DNA of 64,000 nt from Bacteroidaceae bacterium (GTDB lineage: Bacteria; Bacteroidota; Bacteroidia; Bacteroidales; Bacteroidaceae), in NCBI GenBank assembly GCA_017649485.1, contig JAGCGS010000032.1, positions 1 through 64,000 on the forward strand, given 5' to 3'. Position numbers and translations under genes: made by a program. Shown here piece by piece: positions 1 through 7,914 of this stretch (within the stretch, counting starts at the first letter, position 1; every line of letters begins with the position of its first letter). The notes under the pieces were generated by a model. The model had not been told where the DNA came from, did not search any database, and saw nothing but the letters and a program-made list of their open reading frames with translations.

Positions 1-879
1 TACACTCCAAGCTTGGAAGGTTTCATAGGCTGTGAAACTTTTCTCGTTGGTTTTCTTCTCGCGTTTCGGAGTAAATAGTTTCGCATAGATGATGATAGCT
101 ATGATGGCAGCCACACTACCTAAAATGGCTGGTGTCTCTGCGCCCAAATACTTAGCTACAGCATATTGTACAGCCACACTGATGACACCTACCCAGATAG
201 ACAGCAGGATATTCTTTAGCAGAGCTTTCTTGCTGTGATCGGTTATCATCAGGATGATAAACGGCAGGATAACAAACAAGGGAGAGAGCTGTAACACAGC
301 TTTAGCTGCAATGTCACAGATAGCTTCTTGTGAAACATCGCTGCCCAACGCTTCCTTGCAGAGGGTAATGACTGGTACTCCCACAGCACCAAAGCCCGTT
401 GCTACGGTATTGGCTATTAATGCCACCAATGCACTGAACATAGGCTTGAAACCCAGAGAGATCAGGATGGCAGCTGGAATTGCTACAGCTGTTCCAAAGC
501 CTGCCATTCCTTCCAGCAAGCCGCCGAAACCCCACACTAACATCAGTACCATGATGCCCTTGTCGTCTGTAAAGGTAGTAAACTGGCTCTTGATTACCTC
601 AATTTTTTTGCTCTCCACCAACACGTTATAGCTGAAAATCGCCATTAATATGATGATCAGGATGGGGAAGATGGCTTTCAGTACACCTTCTACAAAAGCC
701 CAGCCTACCGCTGTCTGACTAAAGTAGTCGGGGGTAGTAATGCCCATCTGTTTAGCAAAAAGTGCAATAATAGCTGTCACCATCAATGTGATGAATGCAC
801 TTTTATGACCTGCCATCTTGAATCCCAACATCAGGACAAAAAGCAGGATAATAGGAAATACGGAAAGTAATACTGCCAT
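1..879 (-). CDS. lctP: L-lactate permease (LctP family), N-terminal 293 residues
   Basis: This integral inner-membrane carrier would import lactate or glycolate with protons. The reading frame runs open to the window edge, so only the N-terminal 293 residues are present; the family is usually about 500-550 residues. Hydrophobic segments fill the translation, and the stretch EGMAGFGTAVAIPAAILISL (about residues 122-141) is the hallmark conserved segment of the LctP family. The start is ATG (complement of 877-879), preceded on the minus strand by a TATATTTGC -7 box at 928-936. It appears to be monocistronic relative to the DNA glycosylase gene, which is on the same strand. The family assignment is by recognition of this motif; substrate specificity is not shown. 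Confidence 0.85.
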   Translation of the reverse strand, partial: MAVLLSVFPIILLFVLMLGFKMAGHKSAFITLMVTAIIALFAKQMGITTPDYFSQTAVGWAFVEGVLKAIFPILIIILMAIFSYNVLVESKKIEVIKSQFTTFTDDKGIMVLMLVWGFGGLLEGMAGFGTAVAIPAAILISLGFKPMFSALVALIANTVATGFGAVGVPVITLCKEALGSDVSQEAICDIAAKAVLQLSPLFVILPFIILMITDHSKKALLKNILLSIWVGVISVAVQYAVAKYLGAETPAILGSVAAIIAIIIYAKLFTPKREKKTNEKSFTAYETFQAWSV

Positions 880-927
880 AATGCTTTCTTTGATATTAAT
901 TAAGGTTAGAAAAAATTATTCTTTCTT

Positions 928-936
928 GCAAATATA
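928..936 (-). promoter_or_regulatory. -7 box of the lactate permease gene
   Basis: On the minus strand this reads TATATTTGC, matching the Bacteroidota TAnnTTTG -7 element, about 50 bases before the permease ATG. No convincing -33 TTTG was identified. Confidence 0.45.
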
Positions 937-946
937 AGAAAAAAAA

Positions 947-1534
947 TTACAATAAGCCTATGTCGTGGAACATTTCTTGATAGGATAATGACTTTTTCTC
1001 GATAGAGAGGGGATATGCTCTGGAGGTAGAGGGCATTCGATATAGCCGTATCTCTCTTCCTAAGGAATTGAAACAGACACAACTACCCAACTTGGGCATT
1101 TTTACTTGATAACGTTCGCATACCAGTGATGTGGCTTTTTCACCTGTTGTTACGATGGCTTGGCAAAGAGGTATCTGCTTTAAGAGCAAATCAATATCAG
1201 TAGGTTCAACCACTTCTAAATACTTGTCGGATGCATTGTCCTGCAAACGTCTCACTGCTGAGGCTGTATCATAGAGAGCAATGCCTCTTGATATAAGAAA
1301 ATCCTGGATGCCCTGTTGGTTGTAGTGTCCCTCTGTATCCAGGAAGTGCTTTTTGTCATGAAAGAACAACAAACCCAAGATGCGCCAAAAATCATTTTGG
1401 CGGTTAGGGTAATAGAAAGGCATGTCCCATCTCTTCGCCTGAGGTGGAAAACTGCCCAGTATGAGTACCTTGGCTTTAGTTGGCAAGAAAGGTTGAAAGG
1501 GATGGTATTCTACGTTTATGCCGGAGTCAGCCAT
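947..1534 (-). CDS. Hypoxanthine/uracil-DNA glycosylase family protein
   Basis: This is probably a base-excision repair enzyme of the uracil-DNA glycosylase superfamily (the hypoxanthine-DNA glycosylase type), removing deaminated purines from DNA in the cytoplasm. The N-terminal motif LILGSFPP, followed by FYYPNRQNDFWRIL, is characteristic of this family; 195 residues is a usual length. The frame extends upstream to an ATG at 1621, but that would overlap the preceding gene by 56 bases and adds a Lys/Arg-rich tail that does not look like part of the domain; the ATG at 1534, giving MADSGINVEYHPF, fits better. It is likely translated from the same transcript as the hypothetical gene upstream (ends at 1566). 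Exact substrate preference is inference from the family. Confidence 0.75.
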   Translation of the reverse strand: MADSGINVEYHPFQPFLPTKAKVLILGSFPPQAKRWDMPFYYPNRQNDFWRILGLLFFHDKKHFLDTEGHYNQQGIQDFLISRGIALYDTASAVRRLQDNASDKYLEVVEPTDIDLLLKQIPLCQAIVTTGEKATSLVCERYQVKMPKLGSCVCFNSLGREIRLYRMPSTSRAYPLSIEKKSLSYQEMFHDIGLL

Positions 1535-1565
1535 CCCTGTTGTTAGGTTTTTGAAATCCTTCGCT

Positions 1566-2201
1566 TTACTTGCTCTTTTCGGCTTGTTCATCTTTGTTGC
1601 TGCGCTTTTCTTTCTTCGCAAGCATCACCACCTTATAGACAAATTCGCTCATCCATTCTTCTGAATAGCCTAGTCTTTCTTTGTAGGTACGAATCTGCAA
1701 GGCTGTCTTTTGCTCGTCGTCTTTCTTGAATACTGGTTTGGTACAGATGTCATGTATGGTGTCCTGAACAGAACTCTTGATGACACTGGAGAAGAAAGAG
1801 GGCACACGCAGCTTCCACTGCATCAAGTTGCTAATCATCATCATCAGATCAGATGTGAAACCTTGGTACATAAACAAATAAGACTGCACCTGGTTCTGAT
1901 TGCGCACATGCTTCTTGATAGAGTTGTCTATTTCCTTGAAGAAATTCTCACTCAGTCCGTAGTCTTGGATTAACATCTTCTTAGATACCGTTTTCTCACC
2001 CTGTCCTAACTTACCTCCAGTGGTGGGAATCTTGAAGAGACGCTTGAAGTTAGCCACATCAGGAATAGCACGTATATTGGTAATGCCTAAGTTCACAGCC
2101 AGCACTGACTGGAAATAGACGCGCACCAGCGACATGAAATCTTCCGCACTCTGAGCGGAAGCGTTGTCTTTTTTACCGAAAAGTTTAGTAAATATACTCA
2201 T
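1566..2201 (-). CDS. Conserved hypothetical protein, 211 residues
   Basis: I do not recognise a named domain. The protein starts MSIFTKLFGKK, is soluble, has no signal peptide, and ends in a highly charged Lys/Glu tail. The middle (about residues 90-150) is rich in aromatic and Met residues and looks alpha-helical. It is followed closely by the DNA glycosylase on the same strand, suggesting one transcript. A TAAATTTGC -7 box lies 28 bases upstream. The coding frame is clearly real (no competing frame and a promoter in place), but the function is unknown. Confidence 0.7.
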   Translation of the reverse strand: MSIFTKLFGKKDNASAQSAEDFMSLVRVYFQSVLAVNLGITNIRAIPDVANFKRLFKIPTTGGKLGQGEKTVSKKMLIQDYGLSENFFKEIDNSIKKHVRNQNQVQSYLFMYQGFTSDLMMMISNLMQWKLRVPSFFSSVIKSSVQDTIHDICTKPVFKKDDEQKTALQIRTYKERLGYSEEWMSEFVYKVVMLAKKEKRSNKDEQAEKSK

Positions 2202-2228
2202 TATTAATAGGTGTTACGTTTTTGCGTC

Positions 2229-2237
2229 GCAAATTTA
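2229..2237 (-). promoter_or_regulatory. -7 box of the 211-residue hypothetical gene
   Basis: Minus strand TAAATTTGC, an exact TAnnTTTG match, 28 bases before the ATG at 2201. Confidence 0.5.
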
Positions 2238-2318
2238 CGAAAAGTCGAGAGCAGAACAAAATAAACGGTTTATTTTTTATGACGAGACAGAGTAAATCAT
2301 CTAAATATACATTTTTTA

Positions 2319-2350
2319 TTTGCCTTTCTAACATCTTTGCATTATTTTTG
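2319..2350 (+). promoter_or_regulatory. Promoter of the phosphodiesterase lipoprotein gene
   Basis: A -33 TTTG (2319-2322) and a -7 TATTTTTG (2343-2350) are separated by 20 bases, the spacing typical of the Bacteroidota housekeeping promoter. The ATG follows at 2380. Confidence 0.65.
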
Positions 2351-2379
2351 TGGAAGTATAACGATAAAAACCTCACACA

Positions 2380-3300
2380 ATGAAAAAGATTTTATTCCTT
2401 TCCTGCCTTGCATTTCTCGCTTGTACAGGCGATTCTTGCAGCAGTTCACAGCAACAACAATTGCTGCCAAATGCAAAACATGTAGTGATGATTGGCATTG
2501 ATGGATGGGCGGCTCATGACCTCGGTAAGGCTTATGACATTCCTAATATCCGCAGCTTGATGGCTAATGGCAGCTATACACTGCACAAGCGTTCTGTTCT
2601 TCCTTCAGCATCAGCCATCAATTGGGCTTCTATGTTCATGGGAGCACCTACCGAGATGCATGGCTATACCAAATGGAACTCTCAAGTGCCGGAAATCCCT
2701 TCTACTGTCATTAACAATCATGGCATTTACCCCACCATTTATTCTATTATCCGCGAGCAGCAACCAGATTCAGAAACAGGATGTACCTTCGACTGGATTG
2801 GCGTAAAGTATGTTATTGATACTTTAGCTATTAGTCATGCGGAGTTTATTCCCGACAGCTATGAGGACATCAACAAGAATTGTACCATAGCCGAGAATTA
2901 CATCAAGGAGAAGAAACCATTCTTCTACACAGCTTACTTTGGAACGCTTGATGAAACGGCACACGAGCATGGTTGGTACACACCTGCGTATTTTGATAGG
3001 TTGGCAGAAATTGACAAGTGTGTAGGACGTCTTATACAGGCGTTGAAGGATGCTGGCATTTACGATGATACAATTCTAATAATGTCATCTGATCATGGCG
3101 GTATCGATAAAGGACATGGAGGTATGACTTTGGAGGAGCTGGAAACTCCATTCATCGTTTGTGGAAAGGGTATTAAGCAAGGTTTCGAATTCCCTGATGC
3201 CATGATGCAGTACGATGTTCCTGCGACCATCGCTTATATCTTGGGCATACAACCACCACAGGCGTGGGTGGGCAGACCTGTCATGAGTATCTTTGAGTAA
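2380..3300 (+). CDS. Type I phosphodiesterase/nucleotide pyrophosphatase lipoprotein
   Basis: A 306-residue periplasm- or surface-facing lipoprotein of the alkaline phosphatase superfamily (ENPP branch). The N-terminal MKKILFLSCLAFLAC is a lipoprotein signal with lipobox FLAC. Metal-binding and catalytic elements are visible: MIGIDGW (first Asp) near residue 38, SASAINWASMF holding the presumed catalytic Ser/Thr position, DETAHEHGW (Asp and His), SSDHGG and KGHGG near the C-terminus. The usual ENPP nucleophile is Thr; here the equivalent segment is Ser-rich. The length matches small bacterial members. It is expressed alone from its own promoter and converges on the AlbA_2 gene, with which it overlaps by 20 bases. 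The substrate (a nucleotide or phosphodiester) cannot be told from sequence. Confidence 0.85.
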   Translation: MKKILFLSCLAFLACTGDSCSSSQQQQLLPNAKHVVMIGIDGWAAHDLGKAYDIPNIRSLMANGSYTLHKRSVLPSASAINWASMFMGAPTEMHGYTKWNSQVPEIPSTVINNHGIYPTIYSIIREQQPDSETGCTFDWIGVKYVIDTLAISHAEFIPDSYEDINKNCTIAENYIKEKKPFFYTAYFGTLDETAHEHGWYTPAYFDRLAEIDKCVGRLIQALKDAGIYDDTILIMSSDHGGIDKGHGGMTLEELETPFIVCGKGIKQGFEFPDAMMQYDVPATIAYILGIQPPQAWVGRPVMSIFE

Positions 3301-3928
3301 AATAAAACTTTTGCTCCTGATAGACAGCCTCCACAATTCCGTACCTGATAAATCGTGCCAGGAGGTTAATGGTTGTTTTTCGAGGCAAACCAGATAGTTT
3401 GCAGCATTTGTTGAGCGACAACAAGCGATGCTCGTTGAGTAAGCCTAACAGATGCTGCTCTTTTTCCGTAAAGGCAGTCAGTTCCCCAAGCTCACATTCA
3501 TTTTGCTGCCAGAGCCTTAAGTGGACAGGTGTTGCCAAGATATTTTCATCATCCACACGAACATAGGCTAACAATTTGCCGTCATCTCCCTTAGCATAAA
3601 CTGGTCGTTGCCCGTTGGGCTTGATGTCTGCCAACAGCACTTGCTTGCCTTCCACAATATAGGTTGTCATCTTGTATGTCACAGCTGGCACGCAATACAT
3701 CTCAGCTGCAGCCTGAATCATATACTGCTCTTCCTCTGAGTGCACACCGGCAATTTTGCCGTTGTCTTTCACCCCTATCAGCAATCTGCCTCCTTCGGTG
3801 TTGGCAAATGCAGACAAAGTCTTGGCAATCTTGCAGACATCGGAGATTTCAAACTTGAAATCTTGCTGCTGATGTTCGCCTTCTTTAATCAGCTCCAGTA
3901 TATAGGTCTCGCCTGTCAACTCTTTCAT
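3281..3928 (-). CDS. AlbA_2 (Schlafen-like) domain protein, possible regulator
   Basis: This 215-residue protein begins with an AlbA_2 domain (residues about 10-120): QQDFKFEISDVCKIAKTLSA followed by FANTEGGRLLIGVKDNGKIAGV is the family signature, with the GG...IGV(K)DNG loop. Such domains are usually called putative ATP- or nucleic-acid-binding regulators. The C-terminal 70 residues look helical and end in a winged-helix-like segment (LLNEHRLLSLNKCCKLSGLP), consistent with DNA binding. Its 3' end overlaps the convergent phosphodiesterase gene by 20 bases, so the two messages are mutually antisense at their ends. Its -7 box is at 3933-3941. No target is evident. Confidence 0.75.
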   Translation of the reverse strand: MKELTGETYILELIKEGEHQQQDFKFEISDVCKIAKTLSAFANTEGGRLLIGVKDNGKIAGVHSEEEQYMIQAAAEMYCVPAVTYKMTTYIVEGKQVLLADIKPNGQRPVYAKGDDGKLLAYVRVDDENILATPVHLRLWQQNECELGELTAFTEKEQHLLGLLNEHRLLSLNKCCKLSGLPRKTTINLLARFIRYGIVEAVYQEQKFYFTQRYS

Positions 3929-3932
3929 GGGT

Positions 3933-3941
3933 GCAAAAGTA
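3933..3941 (-). promoter_or_regulatory. -7 box of the AlbA_2 gene
   Basis: Minus strand TACTTTTGC, only five bases before the ATG at 3928, so the message would be nearly leaderless. Confidence 0.5.
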
Positions 3942-3984
3942 CAAAAAATAAGCGTTCTCTATATGGCAATAAGGAAATTTAATG

Positions 3985-3993
3985 TAATTTTGC
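3985..3993 (+). promoter_or_regulatory. -7 box of the MaoC-like gene
   Basis: TAATTTTGC, an exact TAnnTTTG match, 26 bases before the ATG at 4019. No clear -33 was seen. Confidence 0.5.
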
Positions 3994-4018
3994 ATCCAGA
4001 TTTAAATTGATAAACAAG

Positions 4019-4489
4019 ATGAGTACAAAAGTAGTTGTAAATAACTTAGCCGAGTTTCAGGCATTGGAAGGCCATCGTATTGGAGAGTCTGACTTCTTAG
4101 AGATGACCCAGGAACGCATAAATATGTTTGCTGATGCAACCCTTGACCATCAGTGGATTCATGTAGATCCGGAACGTGCCAAGTTGGAGAGCCCTTATAA
4201 GACCACCATCGTTCATGGTTACTTCACACTGTCAGTGCTGCCTTACCTGTGGGGGCAGATCATTGAGGTTAATAACTTGAAGATGATGGTGAACTATGGT
4301 ATGGATAAGATGAAGTTCGGTCAGCCAGTTCTTTCAGGTCAGCGCATCCGCTTGGTGGCAGATATGAAGTCAGTGTTGAACTTGCGAGGCATTGCCAAAG
4401 CAGAAATCAATTTTTACATTGAAATAGAAGGACAGAAGAAGCATGCACTCGATGGCATTGCAACCTTCCTTTATTATTTTAATAATTGA
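4019..4489 (+). CDS. MaoC-like (R)-specific enoyl-CoA hydratase
   Basis: A hot-dog-fold hydratase predicted to add water to trans-2-enoyl-CoA (or -ACP) thioesters in the cytoplasm. The catalytic segment FADATLDHQWIHVDPERA contains the Asp and His of the MaoC hydratase motif (about residues 39-56), followed by the usual VHGYFTLSVLP helix. At 156 residues it is a single-domain member of normal length. A TTG codon at 4007 extends the frame by four residues, but the ATG at 4019 sits at the expected distance from a -7 box and is preferred. It stands alone, between divergent and convergent neighbours, so the pathway (fatty acid or branched acid metabolism) is inference. Confidence 0.85.
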   Translation: MSTKVVVNNLAEFQALEGHRIGESDFLEMTQERINMFADATLDHQWIHVDPERAKLESPYKTTIVHGYFTLSVLPYLWGQIIEVNNLKMMVNYGMDKMKFGQPVLSGQRIRLVADMKSVLNLRGIAKAEINFYIEIEGQKKHALDGIATFLYYFNN

Positions 4490-4496
4490 ACCTTTC

Positions 4497-4524
4497 AATG
4501 GTCAATGGTCAATAGTCAATAGTC
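4497..4524. repeat. Four tandem heptamers (AATGGTC x2, AATAGTC x2)
   Basis: Two AATGGTC and two AATAGTC units lie between the convergent MaoC gene and the truncated pseudouridine synthase gene. The stop codon of the latter (complement of 4523-4525) is formed at the edge of the repeat, so the repeat marks the point where the protein is cut short. Confidence 0.85.
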
Positions 4525-5329
4525 AACTTAGCATAAAGCTGAGTATAGGTCTGCATTTCTGTTCGCAGGCAGGATAGAAATGCCCATGTATGCGCTCCTC
4601 GCCTTTTGGGGAGTTACCCCACCAAAACTCAGCCATTGCTATAGGTTGCAGCTTGTTGAGGAAAGCATATTGTAACAGTTTCGGAGCGGCACATTCTCCA
4701 GCACCGCCTGGAGGCATGTGCTGCTTCTTTTCTTGAAATATCTCAATCAGATTTTTGCGTTCCCCATGTGCATTTAGCATTACAAACTGTTCAAACAACC
4801 ATTTTTGCAAAGCCTCTGAACGCCTTCTTCTCTCCCTTTTCAAAACATCAATCCCATTGATCCCATTAATCCCATCCATCCTATCAATCTTCTTATTAAT
4901 CTCACTAATCTCCCTTTCCTCCGTTTTGAAGAACCCATTGGGATTCAGCATATCATATACAGCTGGCACAAAATACGGAATGTCGTTCTGCCTGTTAAGC
5001 AACCCTGAGAATGCAGCCAGGAACCCAAGCTTTCCAATCACATTTTTCACCACCAGAACACCAAACATTTTGCCTAATTTTAACTCCTCATGCCATTCGG
5101 GATGAGAGTCAATAAAACACATCACCTCATCCGCAGCCAGTTGGCAGAGCGGATGAGGTGTATAGTCAAAAGGATTGGTAAACGATGTCGGCAAAGCAAT
5201 ACCTTCAACAGAGGCACTGAATCGGTGCAGTCGGCTTATATGTTTTTTCCCCAGCTTGTTAGATTGCTGCAAAACATTGCGTCTTGCCTCATATTCCTCA
5301 TAGTGCTTCTCCAAGAAATTGTCTGCCAT
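4523..5329 (-). CDS. RluA-family pseudouridine synthase lacking its catalytic domain
   Basis: This 268-residue protein matches the N-terminal extension of the long (about 550 residue) Bacteroidales RluA-type pseudouridine synthases: FDYTPHPLCQLAADEV, KMFGVLVV, YFVPAVYDMLNPNGFF, then GGAGECAAPKLLQYAFL, MAEFWWG and HGHFYPACEQKC. In those relatives the RluA catalytic domain follows immediately; here the protein ends at FMLS, with its stop codon inside a heptamer repeat. The catalytic domain is therefore missing, and the gene may be a remnant, or half of a split system. An in-frame 9-base repeat encodes GINGINGID near residue 155. It lies 10 bases behind the M48 protease gene, probably on its transcript. 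The family comparison is from memory. Confidence 0.65.
   Translation of the reverse strand: MADNFLEKHYEEYEARRNVLQQSNKLGKKHISRLHRFSASVEGIALPTSFTNPFDYTPHPLCQLAADEVMCFIDSHPEWHEELKLGKMFGVLVVKNVIGKLGFLAAFSGLLNRQNDIPYFVPAVYDMLNPNGFFKTEEREISEINKKIDRMDGINGINGIDVLKRERRRRSEALQKWLFEQFVMLNAHGERKNLIEIFQEKKQHMPPGGAGECAAPKLLQYAFLNKLQPIAMAEFWWGNSPKGEERIHGHFYPACEQKCRPILSFMLS
4847..4911. repeat. Degenerate 9-base tandem repeat inside a gene
   Basis: About seven degenerate copies of ATYRATCCC/CTC run across the truncated pseudouridine synthase gene. Nine bases keep the frame, and on the coding strand the best copies read Gly-Ile-Asn/Asp. A related run occurs upstream of the GH13 gene at 7915-7942. Confidence 0.7.
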
Positions 5330-5339
5330 CGCTGCCAGA

Positions 5340-6203
5340 TTAGTTTACCTTCGAGTTCGACTTGGTTGGGGTCTTGGTTGTTGCCTTCTTGTTGGTTGTT
5401 GTGGCTGTTGTTGTGCCATACTTCTTCTTGATTTCAGGCAAGTTCTTCTGGATGTCGCTGATGCGAGTCTTGTCGCTGGGGTGAGTACTCATGAACTCTG
5501 GCACAGAAGCGCTGCCACCTGCCGACATTTTCTCCCAGAATCCTACTGCCACATCAGGGGTATAGCCTGCGATTGTCATCAGGATTAAGCCCATATAGTC
5601 AGCCTCCGACTCATGCTTGCGAGAGAATGGCAGCATCATACCATATTGTGCGCCAATGCCATACACCTGGCTCGCCATACTCTGTACAGCTGCGCTCTTG
5701 TTCGACAGCACACCACCTAAAACCTGTGCGCCATACTGTGCTACCAGCTGCTGACTCATGCGCTCATTACTGTGTTTGGCAACTGCGTGAGCAACCTCAT
5801 GACCTAATACAACAGCCAACTCGTCGTCTGAAGAGATAATCTTCATCAAGCCCTCATATACCACAATCTTACCTCCAGGCATACAGAAAGCGTTTAATTG
5901 GTCGTCCTGCACCAGGTTAAATTCCCAAGCAAAGTTCTTCACCTCGTCAGCCAGCCCATTGGCGTTAAGGTAAGCCTCTGTAGCGGCGGCAATCTTCTTA
6001 CCCACTCGCGTAACCATAGCGCTCTGGGTAGAGTTGCCCGATATCTTGGCACCCTTCATATAAGAAGCATACTGTGAAAGGCTGGAAGATAGCACCTCCT
6101 GATCGGATACCAAGTTCAACTGCTTACGGCCTGTGATTGGCACAGACCCACAGCTTGTCAGCAGCAAAGCCGCTGTCACAAAAGAGATAATCAGTTTTTT
6201 CAT
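5340..6203 (-). CDS. M48 family metalloprotease, lipoprotein
   Basis: A 287-residue zinc protease anchored by lipidation at LLTSC (start MKKLIISFVTAALLLTSC). The zinc motif HEVAH (in GHEVAHAVAKH) and the downstream third ligand in ESEADYMGL are present, as in the BepA/LoiP-type M48 proteins that act in envelope protein quality control. The C-terminus is Thr/Lys-rich low complexity. The ATG at 6203 is chosen because it starts a proper lipoprotein signal and sits 28 bases after a TATTTTTG -7 box; an upstream ATG at 6296 would lie in the rpmE2 terminator. The truncated pseudouridine synthase gene follows 10 bases downstream. Confidence 0.88.
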   Translation of the reverse strand: MKKLIISFVTAALLLTSCGSVPITGRKQLNLVSDQEVLSSSLSQYASYMKGAKISGNSTQSAMVTRVGKKIAAATEAYLNANGLADEVKNFAWEFNLVQDDQLNAFCMPGGKIVVYEGLMKIISSDDELAVVLGHEVAHAVAKHSNERMSQQLVAQYGAQVLGGVLSNKSAAVQSMASQVYGIGAQYGMMLPFSRKHESEADYMGLILMTIAGYTPDVAVGFWEKMSAGGSASVPEFMSTHPSDKTRISDIQKNLPEIKKKYGTTTATTTNKKATTKTPTKSNSKVN

Positions 6204-6231
6204 ATTCTTCAGTCCTTTGAAATTGATGTCA

Positions 6232-6239
6232 CAAAAATA
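6232..6239 (-). promoter_or_regulatory. -7 box of the M48 protease gene
   Basis: Minus strand TATTTTTG followed by TG, 28 bases before the ATG at 6203 and just downstream of the rpmE2 terminator. Confidence 0.5.
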
Positions 6240-6270
6240 AGGTAAATAAAAGAAATGACCAAATAAACTG

Positions 6271-6304
6271 AAAAAAAAGAGCCCTCTTTTATGCAAGAGA
6301 GCTC
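6271..6304 (-). terminator. Rho-independent terminator of rpmE2
   Basis: On the minus strand a hairpin (GAGCTCTCTT against AAGAGGGCTC, six-base loop) is followed by eight T residues. It lies 28 bases after the rpmE2 stop codon. Confidence 0.8.
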
Positions 6305-6331
6305 CTTTAATTTGGATAGTAATGAAAAAGC

Positions 6332-6583
6332 TTACTTCTTCACATGACCATAGCGGCTCATGAAACGATCCACGCGACCAGCTGTGTCAACCAGCTTGCT
6401 CTTACCAGTATAGAATGGGTGAGAGGTGCTTGAAATCTCAAGCTTTACTAAAGGATAAGTTTCGCCTTCGAACTCTATGGTTTCATTGGTCTTGCAGGTA
6501 GAACGACTCAGGAACATGTCACCGTTTGACATATCCTTGAACACTACCGGACGGTAATTTTTAGGATGAATACCTTCTTTCAT
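6332..6583 (-). CDS. rpmE2: 50S ribosomal protein L31 type B
   Basis: An 83-residue ribosomal protein L31 of the type B (zinc-free) form: it begins [19 protein letters not shown], has [11 protein letters not shown] in the middle and ends in [14 protein letters not shown], while the CxxC pairs of type A L31 are absent. It joins the large subunit near the central protuberance. The gene is monocistronic, with a -7 box at 6731-6739, which gives a leader of about 140 bases, and a clear terminator. Confidence 0.95.
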   Translation of the reverse strand: MKEGIHPKNYRPVVFKDMSNGDMFLSRSTCKTNETIEFEGETYPLVKLEISSTSHPFYTGKSKLVDTAGRVDRFMSRYGHVKK

Positions 6584-6730
6584 TGTTGTTATTTTTTTAA
6601 ATTTTACTCTAAAATTATAATTGGTATAAGTGTAATGGTCCTTATCTCATGTTGCCAAGCTACGCTTTAGCGAAAGCAAAGAAAAACACGTTTTTTTTGC
6701 TGGGCGGAAGTAGCTTCGCCAAATTCGTCC

Positions 6731-6739
6731 GCAAAGGTA
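6731..6739 (-). promoter_or_regulatory. -7 box of rpmE2
   Basis: Minus strand TACCTTTGC. Transcription from here would give a leader of about 140 bases before the ATG at 6583. The leader contains short inverted segments but I could not assign a known regulatory fold. Confidence 0.45.
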
Positions 6740-6812
6740 ATACTTTTATCTGAAACCCGAAAAGATTTTGCAAAAATAGTGCAACTTTTTTTATTTTTTG
6801 AAATAGAATGCT

Positions 6813-6820
6813 TATTTTTG
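6813..6820 (+). promoter_or_regulatory. -7 box of the aldolase gene
   Basis: TATTTTTG followed by C, 41 bases before the ATG at 6862. The upstream region is T-rich but lacks a clean TTTG at the expected distance. Confidence 0.5.
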
Positions 6821-6861
6821 CGGATGAAAGAATCGATTATCAACTTAAATATTGTATCAAA

Positions 6862-7869
6862 ATGGTTAATTACAAAGAATTAGGCTTGGTAAACACCCGT
6901 GAGATGTTTAAGAAAGCCATTGAAGGCGGTTACGCCATTCCTGCGTTCAACTTCAACAACATGGAGCAGCTGCAGGCTATTATCAAAGCTTCTTCAGAGC
7001 TGAAGTCACCAGTTATCTTGCAGGTTTCTAAGGGTGCTCGCAACTATGCTAACCCTACACTCCTGCGCTATATGGCACAGGGCGCTGTAGAGTATGCTAA
7101 GGAGCTGGGATGCGCTCATCCTGAGATTGTTCTGCACCTGGATCATGGCGACAGCTATGAGCTCTGCAAGAACTGCATCGACCTGGGCTTCTCTTCTGTG
7201 ATGATCGACGGCTCTTCTCTGCCTTATGAAGAAAACGTGGCTCTGACTCGCAAGGTGGTTGAGTATGCTCATCAGTATGATGTAACTGTTGAGGGTGAAC
7301 TCGGCGTACTGGCTGGTGTTGAGGACGAGGTTCAGGCTGAGGAGTCTCACTACACCAAACCAGAAGAGGTGATCGACTTCACTTCTAAGACTGGCGTTGA
7401 TAGCTTGGCTATCTCTATCGGTACTTCTCATGGTGCATACAAGTTCAAACCAGAACAGTGCACTCGCGACCCGAAGACTGGTAAGTTGGTTCCTCCTCCA
7501 TTGGCATTCGATGTGCTCGACGCAATTATGAAGGAGCTGCCTGGCTTCCCAATCGTGCTGCACGGATCTTCTTCTGTTCCACAGGAGTATGTTGACATCA
7601 TCAACGCTAACGGTGGTAAGTTGCCTGATGCAGTAGGTATTCCAGAAGAGCAGCTTCGCCTCGCTTCTAAGAGCGCTGTTTGCAAGATCAACATCGACTC
7701 TGACTCTCGTCTGGCGTTTACCGCAGCTGTTCGTAAGGTATTCGCTGAAAAGCCAGGTGAGTTCGACCCACGTAAGTACTGCGGCCCAGCTCGCGACTTG
7801 ATGGAACAACTCTACAAGCATAAGATTACCGAAGTGCTTGGTTCTGATGGCAAATTAGCTCAGTGCTAA
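6862..7869 (+). CDS. fba: Class II fructose-bisphosphate aldolase
   Basis: A 335-residue zinc-dependent aldolase that splits fructose 1,6-bisphosphate to dihydroxyacetone phosphate and glyceraldehyde 3-phosphate in glycolysis and gluconeogenesis. The catalytic and zinc-binding stretch LHLDHGDS, the VEGELGVLAGVEDEV loop, SIGTSHGAYKF and LHGSSSVP are all present. The start is placed at the ATG giving MVNYKELGLVNTREMFKKA, the usual family N-terminus; the ATG 54 bases upstream lies on top of the promoter. Codon use is strongly biased, as in highly expressed genes, which also produces long spurious reading frames on the opposite strand. A strong terminator begins at its stop codon. Confidence 0.95.
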   Translation: MVNYKELGLVNTREMFKKAIEGGYAIPAFNFNNMEQLQAIIKASSELKSPVILQVSKGARNYANPTLLRYMAQGAVEYAKELGCAHPEIVLHLDHGDSYELCKNCIDLGFSSVMIDGSSLPYEENVALTRKVVEYAHQYDVTVEGELGVLAGVEDEVQAEESHYTKPEEVIDFTSKTGVDSLAISIGTSHGAYKFKPEQCTRDPKTGKLVPPPLAFDVLDAIMKELPGFPIVLHGSSSVPQEYVDIINANGGKLPDAVGIPEEQLRLASKSAVCKINIDSDSRLAFTAAVRKVFAEKPGEFDPRKYCGPARDLMEQLYKHKITEVLGSDGKLAQC

Positions 7870-7910
7870 AAGAATTAAGGGGTTGTGCTGATGCACAGCC
7901 CCAATTCTTT
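7870..7910 (+). terminator. Terminator of the aldolase gene
   Basis: A long hairpin: AAGAATT pairs with AATTCTT, and inside it GGGGTTGTGC pairs with GCACAGCCCC (one G-U pair) around a TGAT loop, ending in TTT. It starts right at the fba stop codon. Confidence 0.75.
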
Positions 7911-7914
7911 CCCC

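Noticed and set aside
2185..2376. A 63-codon frame between the hypothetical gene and the phosphodiesterase gene
   Set aside because: It covers the divergent promoters of both neighbours and shows no protein-like composition.
4007..4018. TTG start codon for the MaoC-like gene
   Set aside because: An ATG four codons later sits at a normal distance from the -7 box and gives a normal family N-terminus.
7006..7821. A 271-codon frame on the strand opposite fba
   Set aside because: It is a by-product of the strong codon bias of the aldolase gene; the translation has no domain and no promoter, and fba is unambiguous.
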